33,716 nucleotides of DNA, taken from assembly GCA_947631155.1 (NCBI GenBank), contig CANRKG010000015.1, forward strand, positions 1 to 33,716, written 5' to 3'. Under the pieces are notes generated by a model. The model was not told where the DNA came from, ran no database searches, and saw nothing but the letters and a program-made list of their open reading frames with translations. Positions within the stretch are counted from its first letter, which is position 1; each line of letters opens with the position of its first letter. The translations under genes were made by a program, and so were the position numbers. Below are positions 32,159-33,716 of this stretch, piece by piece. Source of the stretch: an uncultured Bacilli bacterium (lineage in GTDB: Bacteria; Bacillota_I; Bacilli_A; RF39; UBA660).

Positions 32159-33553
32159 TTAATAATTTACTTTTTTAGCTGTCTCAAAAAAAGCTTTATA
32201 ACATCTATAAGCTGCATAAATATCATACTTGCTTGTTACTTCATATGGTGAATGCATTGAAATAACTGGAACTCCACAATCAATTACATCCATACCTTTA
32301 TTGGCTAAAATATAGGCAATAGTACCTCCACCACCAAGATCTACTTTACCTAATTCTGAAACTTGATAACTAATATTATTTTTTTCAAAAATATCTCTTA
32401 CATAAGCTACATATTCTGCATTAGCATCACTGGCTCCTGATTTACCATATGAACCTGTATATTTATTAAGCTCTACTCCATAACCTATATATGAAGAATT
32501 TGTTTTTTCTGATACATCCTGATAATTAGGATCTACTCCTGCGCCTACATCGGCTGATAACATTTTAGAATTACAATATACTTCAGTCAAAGCTCCTGCA
32601 AAATTTGAATCTGTTTTAGTCAAAATCATATTTACAAAATAATCAAACATACTAGAATACATTCCTGTATTTCCATAACTACCTATTTCTTCTTTATCAG
32701 CAAAAATAGCTATATTTGTATAAGTATTATCATTAGCTGAATCAATAAGAGCTTCTAATAACGTATAAGCACATACTCTGTCATCTTGTCCATAAGATGC
32801 AACCATACTTCTATCAAAACCTAAATCTCTAGCTTTAAAAGCTGGAACTACTTCTATTTCTGCACTATAAAGATCTGTTTCGATAATTCCATATTTATCA
32901 TTTAAAATTTTTAAAATATTTTCTTTAACTGAATCACTAGTCTCAAAAGGAATACTACCAATTAAAATATTTAAACTTTCTCCATCAACAGCTTCGCCAA
33001 TTTTCTTTTCATACTGTTTTTGAGCTAAATGTGGCAAAATATCCGTAATGGTAAAAACAGGATCTTCTTCATCTTCACCAATATTAATTTCTATTTTTTC
33101 ACCATTGGGTTTTACTATTACACCATGGATTGCTAAGGGAATAGTGGTCCACTGATATTTTTTAATTCCACCATAATAATGAGTTTCAAATAATGCCAAT
33201 TTAACATCTTCATAAATGGCATTAGGCTTTAAATCAATTCGTGGTGAATCAATATGAGCACCAATTATATTAGTTCCTTCAATTAACTTATTTTTACCAA
33301 TAATAGCTGCAAAAACACTTTTATTACGATTGTTATAATAAACTTTATCACCTGGATTTAACTTAGACTGTGTAGTAATATCTTGAAAACCATTTTCTTC
33401 TAATTTTTGAATAATATTTTTACTGGCTTCTCTTTCTGTTTTCGATTTATTTAAAAATTCGATATATGATTCTGCTAAATTAAAAATATTTTTTCTTTCA
33501 TCTTCACTAATGTTAGTCCAACCACTTTTTTTAGCATTAATTATATTTTTCAT
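32159..33553 (-). CDS. M18-family aspartyl/leucyl aminopeptidase
   Basis: A 464-residue cytoplasmic metallopeptidase of normal length for the M18 family, whose members remove N-terminal (often acidic) residues from peptides and form large dodecamers. The metal and catalytic residues are in place: His100 in GAHIDSPRID, the Asp of YGQDDR near 256, the catalytic and ligand Glu pair in DKEEIGS near 285, the Asp of SADV near 331, and the His in VISMHSPYE near 432. The start is ATG at 33553 with GTAGGAGG upstream. It is the first gene of a likely two-gene operon with the FAD-Rieske gene. A weak -10 (TAAAAT) is visible before it. The family call is secure; specificity is not. Confidence 0.94.
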   Translation of the reverse strand: MKNIINAKKSGWTNISEDERKNIFNLAESYIEFLNKSKTEREASKNIIQKLEENGFQDITTQSKLNPGDKVYYNNRNKSVFAAIIGKNKLIEGTNIIGAHIDSPRIDLKPNAIYEDVKLALFETHYYGGIKKYQWTTIPLAIHGVIVKPNGEKIEINIGEDEEDPVFTITDILPHLAQKQYEKKIGEAVDGESLNILIGSIPFETSDSVKENILKILNDKYGIIETDLYSAEIEVVPAFKARDLGFDRSMVASYGQDDRVCAYTLLEALIDSANDNTYTNIAIFADKEEIGSYGNTGMYSSMFDYFVNMILTKTDSNFAGALTEVYCNSKMLSADVGAGVDPNYQDVSEKTNSSYIGYGVELNKYTGSYGKSGASDANAEYVAYVRDIFEKNNISYQVSELGKVDLGGGGTIAYILANKGMDVIDCGVPVISMHSPYEVTSKYDIYAAYRCYKAFFETAKKVNY

Positions 33554-33617
33554 AAAATTCCTCCTACTAGTTAGTTTGCATTATTTTATGAAATTTATAA
33601 AAATAACATAAAAAAAT

Positions 33618-33638
33618 AGTAATTAAATTTTAATTACT
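33618..33638 (-). terminator. Hairpin with T-run at right edge, minus-strand terminator
   Basis: A perfect inverted repeat, AGTAATTAAA / TTTAATTACT around one central base, is followed on the minus strand by ATTTTTTTATG. It should end a transcript entering from beyond the right edge, insulating the M18 operon. Confidence 0.7.
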
Positions 33639-33653
33639 ACTCAGAGTGTAGAC

Positions 33654-33680
33654 AAACCCCTAGAATTTTTCTAGAGGTTT
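33654..33680. terminator. Second hairpin at right edge
   Basis: The 11-base arms AAACCCCTAGA / TCTAGAGGTTT (one mismatch) with a 5-base loop are followed by TTTC on the plus strand. It directly overlaps the end of the motif CAGAGTGTAGACAAA (33642-33656). It may be a terminator or part of a repeated element; no gene is visible in 33554-33716. Confidence 0.55.
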
Positions 33681-33716
33681 TCTTATGCAGATTTTAAAAA
33701 TTGAAATTTGAAAAGG

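Noticed and set aside
33560-33600. CATAAAATA before the M18 aminopeptidase gene as a SigK promoter
   Set aside because: The 9-base -10 pattern matches, but there is no AC at the required distance, and such A/T strings are frequent here by chance. A housekeeping peptidase is also an unlikely SigK target.
1-33716. Mycoplasma-type genetic code (TGA as Trp)
   Set aside because: TGA ends truB and the DUF6273-like gene at positions where homologous length or a terminator supports a stop, and Trp residues are encoded by TGG throughout.

Overview
The window looks like chromosomal DNA of a very AT-rich, low-GC Gram-positive bacterium (Bacillota, probably Bacilli or a lineage on the way to the Mollicutes/Erysipelotrichia). 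The reasons are a Gram-positive PolC replicase, the polC, truB, rpsO, pnp gene order, strong AGGAGG-type ribosome binding sites, and TTGACA/TATAAT promoters in extremely A+T-rich spacers. TGA is used as a stop (for example at the end of truB), so the mycoplasma genetic code does not apply. A cell wall is implied by a RodA-type SEDS glycosyltransferase and a VanY-type peptidase domain. Sporulation is implied by two CotY/CotZ coat proteins, a KinB-like orphan kinase with two tandem perfect Spo0A boxes in its promoter, a possible CotO homologue and PrsW. No tRNA, rRNA, CRISPR array, prophage or transposase gene was seen, and no gene-free stretch exceeds about 150 bases.

Layout. Positions 98-23375 are transcribed leftwards throughout. 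They hold a TPR protein and smc (98-5404); a degenerate NodB-fold membrane protein, a TasA/camelysin-like secreted protein and a DUF6020-type membrane protein (5574-8649); then pnp, rpsO, an unknown 627-aa helical protein, a VanY-TruB fusion and polC (8737-19331). This last part is a contracted version of the Bacillus polC ... truB-ribC-rpsO-pnpA-ylxY neighbourhood. Upstream of it lie an unknown protein, a PAP2 phosphatase with a HAD protein that has lost its catalytic Asp, a further unknown, and a tail-anchored charged protein (19375-23375).

From 23.5 kb the strands alternate and the genes are shorter: ferredoxin (+), rluB (-), a Tyr/Asn/Gln-rich coat-like protein (+), a DUF6273-like protein (-), the Spo0A-box kinase (-), a membrane-tethered PTS EIIB-like protein without its phospho-cysteine (-), the two coat proteins (+), a CotO-like protein (-), rodA (+), prsW (-), and an operon of M18 aminopeptidase plus a YhfW-like FAD/Rieske protein (-). 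Most units end in clear rho-independent terminators, several shared between convergent genes.

How the genes may work together. The left half is housekeeping: chromosome compaction (SMC), replication (PolC), tRNA and rRNA pseudouridylation (TruB, RluB), RNA decay (PNPase) and S15. The 24.5-30.6 kb part reads as a sporulation and envelope cluster in which phosphorylated Spo0A probably controls its own upstream kinase. The most unusual points are the VanY-TruB fusion, the tandem Spo0A boxes, three proteins that keep an enzyme fold but have lost catalytic residues (NodB-like, HAD, EIIB-like), a short-armed SMC, and a shared short motif at both ends of the window. Assignments rest on reading motifs by eye; no database search was run.
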